Assembly (NCBI GenBank): GCA_019115725.1
Contig: DXCY01000086.1
Location: forward strand, 1-15,882
DNA from: Candidatus Luteimonas excrementigallinarum
GTDB lineage: Bacteria; Pseudomonadota; Gammaproteobacteria; Xanthomonadales; Xanthomonadaceae
DNA: 15,882 bases
Direction of reading: 5' to 3'
Part shown: piece after piece, positions 1-7,158 of the stretch
Layout of the letters: each line of letters opens with the position of its first letter
Numbering within the stretch: position 1 is the stretch's first letter
Notes under the pieces: generated by a model
Seen by the model: only the letters and a program-made list of their open reading frames with translations
Databases searched by the model: none
Told to the model about the DNA's origin: nothing
Translations under genes and position numbers: made by a program

Positions 1-1352
1 AGCGCCGCGGGCTGGACGCGATCCCGCCGCGCGGACCGCTGCCGGTAAGCGTGCCGGGCGCGGTGGACGGCTGGTTTGCCCTGCACGGCCGCTTCGGCCG
101 GCTGCCGATGGCCGACGTGCTGGCCCCCACCATCCGCTACGCCCGCGACGGCCACCCGGTGCACGAGGTGATCGCCCATTACTGGGAGCGCTCGGTGCCG
201 GTGCTGTCCGAATGGCCGGGCTTTGCCGAGCAGTTCACCATCGATGGCCGCGCCCCGCGGATCGGCGAGACCTGGCGCAATCCCAATCTGGCCGCCACGC
301 TGGAGAAGATCGCAGAGGGCGGGCGCGATGCGTTCTACAAGGGCGAGATCGCCCGCACGATCGATGCGTACTTCCAGGAGCACGACGGCTTCCTGCGCTA
401 TGAAGACCTGGCCGCGCACGAGGGCAACTGGGTTGATCCAGTGTCGACCAGCTACCGGGGCTTTGATGTCTGGGAGCTGCCGCCCAGCGGGCAGGGCATT
501 GCCGCGCTGCAGATCCTCAACCTGCTGGAGCCGCATGACCTGGCCTCGTATGGCTTCGGCAGCCCGGAGCACGTGCATCTGTTCGTGGAGGCCAAGAAGC
601 TGGCCTTCGCCGACCGCGCGCGCTGGTACGCCGATCCGGCCTTCCACCCGGCCCCGGTGGAGCGGCTGATCTCCAAGGAGTACGCCGCCGGGCGTGCGCC
701 GTTGATGTCGATGGACCGCGCCGCGCGCCAGGTGCAGCCCGGCACCCCGGCCCAGCTGGACGAAGGCGACACCATCTACCTCACCACCGCCGATGCCGAC
801 GGCATGATGGTCTCCCTGATCCAGTCCAACTACCGCGGCATGGGCAGCGGCATGGCGCCACCGGGGCTGGGCTTCATCCTGCAGAACCGCGGCGAGCAGT
901 TCGTGCTGGCCGATCCGGAGCATCCCAATGCCTATGCGCCGGGCAAGCGCCCGTTCCACACCATCATCCCGGCGTTCGTGACGAAGGACGGCGCGCCGTG
1001 GCTGTCCTACGGGGTGATGGGCGGGGCGATGCAGCCGCAGGGCCACGTGCAGATCCTCGTCAACATGATCGACTTCGGCATGAACCTGCAGGAGGCGGGC
1101 GACGCGCCGCGCATCCACCACGACGGCTCGGCCGAGCCCGCGGGGCAGAACGCGCCGATGGCCGATGGCGGCCGGATCGAACTGGAGTCCGGGTTCTCCC
1201 ATGAAACCGTGCGCGCGCTGATGCGCAAAGGCCATCGCGTGCAGTTTGCAGATGGTCCGTACGGTGGCTACCAGGCGATCCAGGTGAATCCGCATGGCGG
1301 CTGGATCGGTGCGAGTGAATCGCGCAAGGACGGCCAGGCGGCGGGGTATTAG
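1..1352 (+). CDS. Gamma-glutamyltransferase family protein, YwrD-like (5' end outside window)
   Basis: Partial gene; the first whole codon is at base 3 and the reading frame is open from the window edge, so the N-terminus is missing. The family consists of N-terminal nucleophile hydrolases that cleave themselves into two chains and transfer or hydrolyse gamma-glutamyl groups, usually in the periplasm. The visible part has PGAVDGW and the large-subunit core. The processing site is EGDTIYLTT, where the Thr codon at 771-773 aligns with the catalytic Thr that begins the small subunit. SLIQSNYRGMGSG, LQNRG and PGKRPFHTIIPAF follow. The GDT-type site and the SNYRGMGSG block resemble the YwrD-like branch rather than classical Ggt, so glutathione need not be the substrate. 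The family is certain from the motifs; the exact substrate is not known. Transcription probably ends near the hairpin pair just downstream. Confidence 0.93.
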   Translation, partial: RRGLDAIPPRGPLPVSVPGAVDGWFALHGRFGRLPMADVLAPTIRYARDGHPVHEVIAHYWERSVPVLSEWPGFAEQFTIDGRAPRIGETWRNPNLAATLEKIAEGGRDAFYKGEIARTIDAYFQEHDGFLRYEDLAAHEGNWVDPVSTSYRGFDVWELPPSGQGIAALQILNLLEPHDLASYGFGSPEHVHLFVEAKKLAFADRARWYADPAFHPAPVERLISKEYAAGRAPLMSMDRAARQVQPGTPAQLDEGDTIYLTTADADGMMVSLIQSNYRGMGSGMAPPGLGFILQNRGEQFVLADPEHPNAYAPGKRPFHTIIPAFVTKDGAPWLSYGVMGGAMQPQGHVQILVNMIDFGMNLQEAGDAPRIHHDGSAEPAGQNAPMADGGRIELESGFSHETVRALMRKGHRVQFADGPYGGYQAIQVNPHGGWIGASESRKDGQAAGY

Positions 1353-1360
1353 GCATATAT

Positions 1361-1425
1361 GTCGGGGGCGTAGCCCCGACCTGCGGCGTATCCGGTCCCC
1401 CGTAGGTCGGGGCTATGCCCCCGAC
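1361..1425. repeat. Inverted pair of GTAG-type REP-like hairpins
   Basis: Two 20-nt imperfect palindromes, 1361-1380 and 1406-1425, each fold into a 7-bp stem (GTCGGGG/CCCCGAC) with a 6-nt loop. They are reverse complements of each other at 19 of 20 positions, so the whole 65 nt can also fold into one larger hairpin. The second is preceded by GTAG at 1402-1405, the head tetranucleotide typical of Stenotrophomonas REP elements. A degenerate relative lies at 9426-9449. The position just after the gamma-glutamyltransferase stop suggests a role in transcript end protection or termination; that is inference. Confidence 0.75.
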
Positions 1426-1511
1426 GCCCGATCCACCCCAACCCCGCACACCGTTCAGCACCCCGCGCACCACGGCCACGTATCGTGAGCCACATGAATG
1501 GAGGACGCCCG

Positions 1512-2522
1512 ATGATCCAACGACTGCTCCTGGCCCTGGCGCTCGCCGCGTCAGCGCTGCCGCTGCATGCCCAGCAGGGCCCCACGCCATCCGCCGGGGT
1601 GGATGCGCAGGCGGTTGCCGCCCAGCGGGTATGGCGCAACTACCAGCAGCGGGTTGCGGTGCTGCTGGCTGACACCGACCAGCCGCGTGATCTGGCCCTG
1701 GCTGCCGTACTGCAGGACATGGCCAGCCTCGATGCCGAGGGCCGGATCGCCGAGGATCCCACCACCGCCGGCTGGCGCCAGGCGGCGGCACAGGGCGCCG
1801 GTACCGATGTGATCGCCAACTCCATGCTGATGATGGGCGCGGACGCCGGCGGCGCGGTGCGCGAGCAGGCCGCCCGGCGCTGGGCCCAGGTCGAGCCGGA
1901 CAACATCGCGCCCCTGCTGCTGCTGGAAGGCGGTGCGGAAGCGGTACTGGCCCGCGCCCGCGATCTGCGCCGCTTCGACCTGCACATGTATGACCAGGTG
2001 CGCTGGATCCAGTCGGCCCTGCTGCGCCATCCGCCCAGCGCCGCGGAGCGTGCGGTGCTGATGGACGAGCGCGGCACGGTGGAGGAGCTGGCCGCCGACA
2101 GCGCGATGGCGCTGTGGGCCGCGGTGGCGATACCGTCGCTGCAGCCGCTCACCCATGCCTGCGGGGACAGCACGGCGCTGCGATCGCTGCCCACGCGGGC
2201 CGCCGACTGCGACCACGTGGCGCGGGTGCTGGTGCGGTTTTCCGATACCAACCTGGGCGGCATGCTGGGGATCGGCATGCTCGAACGCCTGGCCGGCAAC
2301 GCGTCGGAGCGCGCCGAGGCGCAGGCGCTGCGGCGGCGGATGGACTGGCAGATGTCGGAATGGGGCCGGATCGCCAGCGCGCAGGAGCGCGGCGGGGTGC
2401 CCCAGTTCACCCGCCTGCTGGCCGACCCGCAGGTGCGTACCGAGCAGGACCTGATCGCGCGCATTCTGGCCGAGGCCGGGGTGCCGCTCGAGCCTCCGGC
2501 CGGTTGGCAGCCCAGGCGCTGA
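1512..2522 (+). CDS. Secreted hypothetical protein, 336 aa
   Basis: I do not recognise a named family. The ATG at 1512 is chosen because GGAGG (1500-1504) lies 7 nt upstream and because it puts a clean Sec signal peptide at the very N-terminus: MIQR, then a Leu/Ala-rich core, then ALPLHAQQ with likely cleavage after HA. Upstream in-frame starts (GTG 1485, ATG 1494) would add a polar leader. The mature protein looks mostly alpha-helical, with many Ala, Arg and Leu. It has only two cysteines, at residues 217 and 233 in CGDSTALRSLPTRAADC, well placed for one periplasmic disulfide. No catalytic motif is visible. It is convergent with the next minus-strand secreted gene, with a 29-nt gap. The coding call is firm; function is unknown. 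Confidence 0.85.
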   Translation: MIQRLLLALALAASALPLHAQQGPTPSAGVDAQAVAAQRVWRNYQQRVAVLLADTDQPRDLALAAVLQDMASLDAEGRIAEDPTTAGWRQAAAQGAGTDVIANSMLMMGADAGGAVREQAARRWAQVEPDNIAPLLLLEGGAEAVLARARDLRRFDLHMYDQVRWIQSALLRHPPSAAERAVLMDERGTVEELAADSAMALWAAVAIPSLQPLTHACGDSTALRSLPTRAADCDHVARVLVRFSDTNLGGMLGIGMLERLAGNASERAEAQALRRRMDWQMSEWGRIASAQERGGVPQFTRLLADPQVRTEQDLIARILAEAGVPLEPPAGWQPRR

Positions 2523-2551
2523 CGATCCGCAACGGGCCCTGTCCGGGGCCG

Positions 2552-3316
2552 TCAGCGGTCGATGGGATAGAGGCGGTTGATCCGGCAGCCGTGCTCTGCG
2601 GCCAGGGTCGATTGCATCAGCGGACGCGGGAACCCGCTCACGCCGCCCAGGGCGGCGGGCTGGCTGCGCGCAAAGACCACCCGGTCGCCGGGGTTGCCAC
2701 ACACCATGCCCAGACCCACCCCGGACACCAGGCGCAGGGTTTCCGCATTGGCCATGTCGCCGCAGCCGCCGTGGGTTTCGATCCGGTAGTGGCGATTGCC
2801 GCCGGCGCGGCGCGGAGACACCTCCACCCGCAGGCCTTCCCGATCCTCCTGCCAGCCGCGCAGTGCATCCACGCGCAGGCAGTAGTCGGGGGTCCCCGCA
2901 AACCGGCGCTGTTCCGGCGCGCTGACCACGATCGGGTCGAAGGTGCTGATGCCGTGGCGCTGGGCCTCGCGCACCACGTCGGCATATTCGCGCGCATCCA
3001 CCAGGCGCACGCTGGCCACCGGGCAGGCCTGCGATCCGGAACGCACGGCCTCGCCTGCAGCACCGCACAGCCATCCGCCCGGCGCCAGCGTGGTCACGTC
3101 ACTGCGGGAGGTCACGTTGGGGCAATCGGCCTGGAAGGTGAGCACCGCACGGCTGCCGTCTTCCGCCCGCAGCGCCAGGGTGCGGTCATCGGCCTGGTGC
3201 ACATCGCGCAGCGCACGTGCGTCGATGCAATCCGGGCCTGGCGGCGTGCGCTCCTGCGCGGTGGCGCCGGGCACCGCGCCGAGCGTGAGTGCGATAGGCA
3301 GCAGCCATCGGATCAT
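2552..3316 (-). CDS. Secreted cysteine-rich hypothetical protein, 254 aa
   Basis: The frame is open well upstream, but the ATG at 3316-3314 begins a signal peptide (MIRWLLPIALTLGAVPGATAQ), so this start is chosen. Only a weak AGGA lies upstream. After the signal the protein has CIDARALRDVHQADDRTLAL and a conserved-looking FQADCPNV segment. Together these loosely resemble the small secreted DUF6491-like proteins of Xanthomonadaceae; this is a guess from pattern, not a firm assignment. There are eight cysteines, an even number fitting disulfide bonding in the periplasm. The C-terminal half (from about residue 110) has further Cys-containing blocks (GGCGDMANAETLRLV, GMVCGNPGDRVVFA). Function is unknown. 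Confidence 0.82.
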   Translation of the reverse strand: MIRWLLPIALTLGAVPGATAQERTPPGPDCIDARALRDVHQADDRTLALRAEDGSRAVLTFQADCPNVTSRSDVTTLAPGGWLCGAAGEAVRSGSQACPVASVRLVDAREYADVVREAQRHGISTFDPIVVSAPEQRRFAGTPDYCLRVDALRGWQEDREGLRVEVSPRRAGGNRHYRIETHGGCGDMANAETLRLVSGVGLGMVCGNPGDRVVFARSQPAALGGVSGFPRPLMQSTLAAEHGCRINRLYPIDR

Positions 3317-3370
3317 GACGGATGCGTCCTGCGGGTCATCGGGCGTGATCCTGCCAGAGGCGGATGACAG

Positions 3371-3838
3371 GTGCGGCCCGGACCGGTGGGGGATGTACAG
3401 GCCGGGATGCTGATTCCGAGCGGCGCGTCGGCCTGGGAGGAGAAGCCGAACGAACGCTTCCTGGTGGCCGAACCGGTGGGTAACCAGTCGATGCCGGACT
3501 ACCCGTCGCAGTATCTGGGCAGTGATCTGGAAGAGCGTCTGGTGTGCGTGGAGATCGTGGTCCACCCGGATGGCCACGTCAGCAGCGCGCGTCACAATCG
3601 CGAGGCGATGGAGTGCCAGCACGGCAGCATCGAGCCGGCGTTCGTGGACAGCGCGGTGGCAACGATCAGCGGCTGGCAGTTCTTCGGCGCCCAGCTGTGC
3701 CGGTTTTCGGAAGGAGTGGAACCCGATGACGCGTGCACGGGTGACGACGTGGACATCGTGCCGGTCCCGTTGCGGCTGACGTATGTGTTCGCTTTCAGCC
3801 AGATGGAAGGGGAAGGGCAGGTGCAGGCGGTGAGGTAA
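3371..3838 (+). CDS. Small protein resembling a TonB C-terminal domain, 155 aa
   Basis: The frame opens just after a stop at 3365-3367. GTG 3371 has AGAGG 10 nt upstream; ATG 3407 is an alternative start without a clear ribosome binding site. From about residue 40 the layout resembles the C-terminal domain of TonB energy transducers: MPDYPSQYLG, then CVEIVVHPDGHVSSA, a helix (PAFVDSAVATISGWQF) and a final strand (PVPLRLTYVFAF). No signal peptide or N-terminal membrane anchor is present, which is odd because this fold normally works in the periplasm. It may be a stand-alone domain or a gene that lost its 5' part. It lies divergent from the preceding secreted gene and ends 13 nt from the stop of the convergent AAA+ gene. 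Coding is likely; role unknown. Confidence 0.68.
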   Translation: MRPGPVGDVQAGMLIPSGASAWEEKPNERFLVAEPVGNQSMPDYPSQYLGSDLEERLVCVEIVVHPDGHVSSARHNREAMECQHGSIEPAFVDSAVATISGWQFFGAQLCRFSEGVEPDDACTGDDVDIVPVPLRLTYVFAFSQMEGEGQVQAVR

Positions 3839-3851
3839 GGAAAAGCCGCCG

Positions 3852-5336
3852 CTAATCCGCCGGCACGGTTCTTCCCGCCGCCCACTCGCGCAGGGCCGTC
3901 ACCTGCTCGCGCATGACCACCGACAGCGGCCGGGTGGCGTGGATTTCTTCCAGCACCAGGGCGCCGTCCAGCGGCTGGTCGGCGGCATGGGCGGCATACA
4001 GGGCGGAGACGATGGCCTGTTCGATCTCCGCTCCGGAGAATCCGGCGGCCGCGTCCGCCAGCGCGTCCAGGTTGAATGCCGCCGGGTCGAAGCCGCGCTT
4101 GGCCAGGTGCACTGAGAATGCTTCGGCGCGTACGTCGGCGGCGGGCAGGTCGACGAAGAAGATCTCGTCGAAGCGGCCCTTGCGCAGCAGCTCGGGCGGC
4201 AACTCGCGCACCTGGTTGGCGGTGGCGACGATGAACACCGCCGATTTGCGCTCGGCCATCCAGGTCAGCAGGTAGCCGAGCACGCGGCGGGAGACACCGC
4301 CGTCGCCTTCGCCGCCGGAGGAGATGGCTTTTTCGATCTCGTCGATCCACAGCACGCACGGGGCCAGCTGTTCGGCCGAGGCCAGAGCCGCACGCAGGTT
4401 GGATTCGCTCTCGCCGTGGTACTTGGCGTACAGGGTGCCGAAATCCAGCCGCACCAGTGGCACGCCGAAGCCGCCGGCCACGGCCTTGGCCAGCAGCGAT
4501 TTGCCGCAGCCCTGCACGCCCAGCAGCAGCATGCCCTTGGGCGGATCAAGTCCCGGCGGCGGCTCGGCTTCGGTGAATACCCGGCGGCGCTGCTCGATCC
4601 AGCGCTTCAGGCGCCGGGCGCCGGCCACGTCGGCGAATCCGGCGGTGTCGTACTCGTAGTGCAGGTGGCCGCTGCGGTTGAGCAGCTCGAACTTCAGCTT
4701 TGCCAGCTGCGGCAGGTCGCTTTCGTCCAGCGCGCCGTCGTCGAAGATCAGCTGGCGGGCGATCCGCCGCGCATCGCCCAGTCCCAGTCCCTGCAGGTTG
4801 CGCACGATGCGCTCCAGCGCCTGCGGATCCTTTTCCACCCGGCGGCCGCCGTTCTCGGCGGCGTAGGCCTGGGCCTGCTCGGTGACCATGCGCCGCAGTG
4901 CGGCGGCATCCGGCAGGCGCGGACGGTAGCGCACGGCCTTGCTTTCCAGCTCCGCGGGCAGTTCCACCTTGTGGCCCACCAGCACAAGCGTGTGGGGCAG
5001 GCAGTCGCGGCGCTGCAGGATGTCGCGCATCTGCCGCTGGCTGCCGGCGTAATCCAGGTAGGGGTGGAAATCCAGCAGCAGGTAGACGCCGCGCTGGTCG
5101 GCCGCGCGGATGGTGCGCAGGGTGGTGCCCACGTCGGCGGCCACCTCGGCCGGGTCCTCGCCGTCCAGGTCGATCCGGCGCAGCCCCTCGGTGATCGTCC
5201 AGCGGAACATGGCCCGCCACACCCGGGTCAGGGTCTGGCGGAACATGTCCACCACCTGCGGTTCGTCCGCAGTCTCGATGATGATCAGCGGCGTACCGGC
5301 GCGGATCAGCGCGGAGAGGTCCTGCAGTTGGCTCAT
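3852..5336 (-). CDS. Ycf46-like AAA+ ATPase, 494 aa
   Basis: The ATG at 5336-5334 gives MSQLQDLSALIRAGTPLIII, a start typical of the family; in-frame sequence further upstream is low-complexity and rejected. The N-terminal ~230 residues form the Ycf46-type domain (TPLIIIETADEPQVVD, later VYLLLDFHPYLD). A complete AAA module follows: Walker A GVQGCGKS at 273-280, Walker B CVLWIDEIEK at 327-336, sensor-1 Asn in ATAN (374), arginine-finger region RKGRFDEIFF (from 385) and sensor-2 GFSGAEIEQ (432-440). All key ATPase residues are intact. It is a cytosolic mechanoenzyme. Ycf46 proteins are widespread, and a role in carbon uptake control has been proposed in cyanobacteria, but the target here is unknown. 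It is divergent from the ParA-like gene across 108 nt, so shared regulation is possible. Confidence 0.93.
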   Translation of the reverse strand: MSQLQDLSALIRAGTPLIIIETADEPQVVDMFRQTLTRVWRAMFRWTITEGLRRIDLDGEDPAEVAADVGTTLRTIRAADQRGVYLLLDFHPYLDYAGSQRQMRDILQRRDCLPHTLVLVGHKVELPAELESKAVRYRPRLPDAAALRRMVTEQAQAYAAENGGRRVEKDPQALERIVRNLQGLGLGDARRIARQLIFDDGALDESDLPQLAKLKFELLNRSGHLHYEYDTAGFADVAGARRLKRWIEQRRRVFTEAEPPPGLDPPKGMLLLGVQGCGKSLLAKAVAGGFGVPLVRLDFGTLYAKYHGESESNLRAALASAEQLAPCVLWIDEIEKAISSGGEGDGGVSRRVLGYLLTWMAERKSAVFIVATANQVRELPPELLRKGRFDEIFFVDLPAADVRAEAFSVHLAKRGFDPAAFNLDALADAAAGFSGAEIEQAIVSALYAAHAADQPLDGALVLEEIHATRPLSVVMREQVTALREWAAGRTVPAD

Positions 5337-5444
5337 GGGACGGACCGGTGGTGGGCAGGCGCGTGAAGATAGCAGACCGCGGCCTCGCCGCCGCCGCCGC
5401 CCCGGTGTACCCTCGCCTGACCTGTCCGGCCGGAGTTTGCGCGC
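5337..5444. promoter_or_regulatory. Divergent intergenic region between AAA+ and ParA-like genes
   Basis: This 108-nt gap must hold the promoters of both the minus-strand AAA+ gene and the plus-strand four-gene unit. A possible extended -10 for the minus strand (TGCTATCTT, around 5366-5374) would give a short leader of about 23 nt; no good -35 accompanies it. The plus-strand gene has GGAG at 5432-5435, 9 nt before its ATG. A GCC triplet run (five copies, 5387-5401) lies in the middle. No operator palindrome is evident. Confidence 0.4.
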
Positions 5445-6077
5445 ATGAAAACGGTTCTGGTGGCCAGTTCCAAGGGCGGTGTGGGCAAGACCACCATCGC
5501 CACCCACCTTGCCGCCCATGCGGCGCTGTCGGGCCTGAACACGGTGCTCATCGATGCCGATCCGCAGGGGTCGTCGATGCGCTGGGCCCAGCGCCGGGCG
5601 CATATGGACAGCGCGGTGCTGGCCCTGGACGGCAGCCGGCGGCACAGGACGGTCTGGAACGCACTGCCCTCCGGCAGCGAGCACGTGGTGGTGGATGCCG
5701 GCGCGGGCGCCATGGCCGCCGATCTTGCGGTGTGGCTGGACCATGCCGACGCGGTGGTGGTACCGGTGCTGCCGTCAACGCTGGATATCGACGCCACGGT
5801 GCCGTTCCTCAACAACCTGATTACCCATCCGCGGGTGGCCAGCGGCGAGCTGCCGGTAGGCCTGGTGGGCAACCGCCTGCGGCCGTGGACCAATGCCTCG
5901 CAGCAGGCCATGGAAGCGATTGCCGCATGGCCGTATCCCACCGTGGCCGAGCTGCGTGACAGCCAGGCCTATGTGCTGCTGGTGGGCCTGGGCAGGAGCC
6001 TGTTCGATTACCAGTCGCGCAAGGCGTGCGACCACCAGCAGGATTGGCAGCCGCTGCTTGACTGGCTGCCGGGCTGA
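5445..6077 (+). CDS. ParA/MinD-superfamily ATPase, orphan, 210 aa
   Basis: Small deviant-Walker ATPase. The N-terminus carries the signature KGGVGKTT at residues 10-17, with both lysines that define the ParA/MinD class. Walker A' (LIDADPQGSS) and the Walker B-like strand VVVDAGAG follow. VVVPVLPSTLDIDATVPFL matches the usual switch region. Such ATPases position cargo (DNA, chemoreceptors, other complexes) by ATP-dependent dimerisation on DNA or membrane. No parB, partition site or plasmid gene is nearby, so chromosome or plasmid segregation is not supported; a cargo-positioning role is inference. It is first in a unit with SixA (16-nt gap), YceI and phospholipase D-like genes. GGAG 9 nt upstream supports the start. 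Confidence 0.92.
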   Translation: MKTVLVASSKGGVGKTTIATHLAAHAALSGLNTVLIDADPQGSSMRWAQRRAHMDSAVLALDGSRRHRTVWNALPSGSEHVVVDAGAGAMAADLAVWLDHADAVVVPVLPSTLDIDATVPFLNNLITHPRVASGELPVGLVGNRLRPWTNASQQAMEAIAAWPYPTVAELRDSQAYVLLVGLGRSLFDYQSRKACDHQQDWQPLLDWLPG

Positions 6078-6093
6078 CAGAGGGTTTCAAGCC

Positions 6094-6570
6094 ATGCGTG
6101 AACTGATCCTGCTCCGCCATGCACACGCCGCGCCGGCCCGGCCCGGCCAGTCCGACCTGGACCGGCCACTGTCGCCTGACGGTCACGCCGAGGCCGAGGC
6201 CGCGGCGAAGTGGCTGGCCAACCAGCGCCTCGTGCCCGATTGCGTGCTGTGTTCGCCGGCCCGGCGCACGCGCGAGACCCTGGAAGCCGTGCTGTCGGTG
6301 CTGGGCTACGTGGATCAGCGGCTGGAGGAGCGGATCTACGAGGCCACCCCCGGCACCCTGATCGGGCTGGTGGAGGCCGGCAGCGATGCCGACCGCCTGC
6401 TGGTGGTGGGCCACAACCCCGGTCTGGAGCGGCTGGTGGCCCTGCTCAGCAGCGGCCAGTCCAGCCAGTTCCGGGGCATGCCGCCGGCCGGCATTGCGGT
6501 GCTGGAGTTTGCCGATGGCGTCCCGCTGGAGCCGGGGGCCGCCGCGCTGTCCGCCTTCTGGTGTCCGTGA
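6094..6570 (+). CDS. sixA: SixA-type phosphohistidine phosphatase, 158 aa
   Basis: Histidine phosphatase superfamily protein of the short SixA size class. The catalytic RHA motif is at the start (LLRHAHA, with the nucleophilic His at residue 9). The second conserved block SPARRTRET is at 54-62, and the second catalytic His is in VVGHNPG (107). SixA removes phosphate from phosphohistidine; in E. coli its substrates include the ArcB HPt domain and the NPr protein of the nitrogen PTS, but the target here cannot be read from sequence. The ATG at 6094 follows the ParA-like gene by 16 nt with only a weak upstream purine run (GAGGG). The stop overlaps the start of the next gene by 4 nt (GTGA), which indicates co-translation. 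Confidence 0.93.
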   Translation: MRELILLRHAHAAPARPGQSDLDRPLSPDGHAEAEAAAKWLANQRLVPDCVLCSPARRTRETLEAVLSVLGYVDQRLEERIYEATPGTLIGLVEAGSDADRLLVVGHNPGLERLVALLSSGQSSQFRGMPPAGIAVLEFADGVPLEPGAAALSAFWCP

Positions 6571-7145
6571 CCGCCCGTGCCTGGCTGCTGATTGCCTGTC
6601 TGCTGTCGCCCCTGCCGCTGCCGGCCGGGGCGGCGGACGGGCAGGATCTGGTGATCCGGGCCCCGGCGTCGCAGGTCGGCTTCGTCCTGCGCACGCGCTG
6701 GGGCCAGCACCTGGAGGGCCGGTTTCCGGCCTACCGCGGTTTCGTGGTGGCCATGCCGGACGGGGAGTGGCAGGTGCGCATGGTGCTGGATGCAGCCCAG
6801 GTGGAAATCATCGACCAGCCGCGCCACACCCGGATGACCCGTGGCGAGGGTTTCTTCCATGCCCAGCGCTGGCCGGTGGTGGAGATGCAGTCCGATCCTT
6901 TCCCCTCTGCGCTGCTGCGCGAGGGCGGTGAGCTGGGCGGGATCGTGGGCATCCGCGGGCTGCGCCGCGAGGAGGTGTTCACCATCCTGCCGGCGGCCTG
7001 CGAGCGGCCGCTGCTGGACTGTCCGGTGCTGGCCGAGGGTGATATTTCCCGCAGCGACTACGGCATGGACCGCTGGGGCCTGGCCCTGGGCGACCGGGTC
7101 CGTTTCCAACTGAGCCTGTGGGCGGACGAGCCGGGCACGCCATGA
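6567..7145 (+). CDS. YceI-like periplasmic lipid-binding family protein, 192 aa
   Basis: The likely start is GTG 6567 in the GTGA overlap with the sixA stop; GTG 6561, in frame, is an alternative. The N-terminus is a Sec signal peptide (AWLLIACLLSPLPLPAGAAD). The mature part follows the YceI lipocalin-like plan: a first strand block with RAPASQVGFVLRTRWGQHLEG, the middle strand pair VRMVLDAAQVEII, a helix with HTRMTRGEGFFHAQRWP, a central IVGIRGLRREEVF, and the family's closing signature ISRSDYGMDRWGLALGD then VRFQLSLW. YceI proteins bind polyisoprenoid or amphipathic lipids in the periplasm. The next gene begins 13 nt downstream and encodes an envelope lipid enzyme, so a shared envelope-lipid role is likely but inferred. 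Confidence 0.88.
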   Translation: MTARAWLLIACLLSPLPLPAGAADGQDLVIRAPASQVGFVLRTRWGQHLEGRFPAYRGFVVAMPDGEWQVRMVLDAAQVEIIDQPRHTRMTRGEGFFHAQRWPVVEMQSDPFPSALLREGGELGGIVGIRGLRREEVFTILPAACERPLLDCPVLAEGDISRSDYGMDRWGLALGDRVRFQLSLWADEPGTP

Positions 7146-7158
7146 TCCGGATGTGGCG

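Noticed and set aside
1551..3074. 507-codon minus-strand frame
   Set aside because: It covers two genes with signal peptides on opposite strands in other frames and has no domain or start signal of its own.
4416..5366. 316-codon plus-strand frame
   Set aside because: It is antisense to the AAA+ ATPase gene, whose Walker motifs are intact; composition is His/Gln/Ala-rich.
5387..5401. GCC triplet run between the divergent genes as a phase-variable repeat
   Set aside because: Only five copies, outside the coding regions and common by chance in such GC-rich DNA.
5445..6077. A plasmid or chromosome partition (parAB) locus
   Set aside because: Only the ParA-like ATPase is present. There is no parB, no clustered parS-like palindromes and no replication gene in the window.
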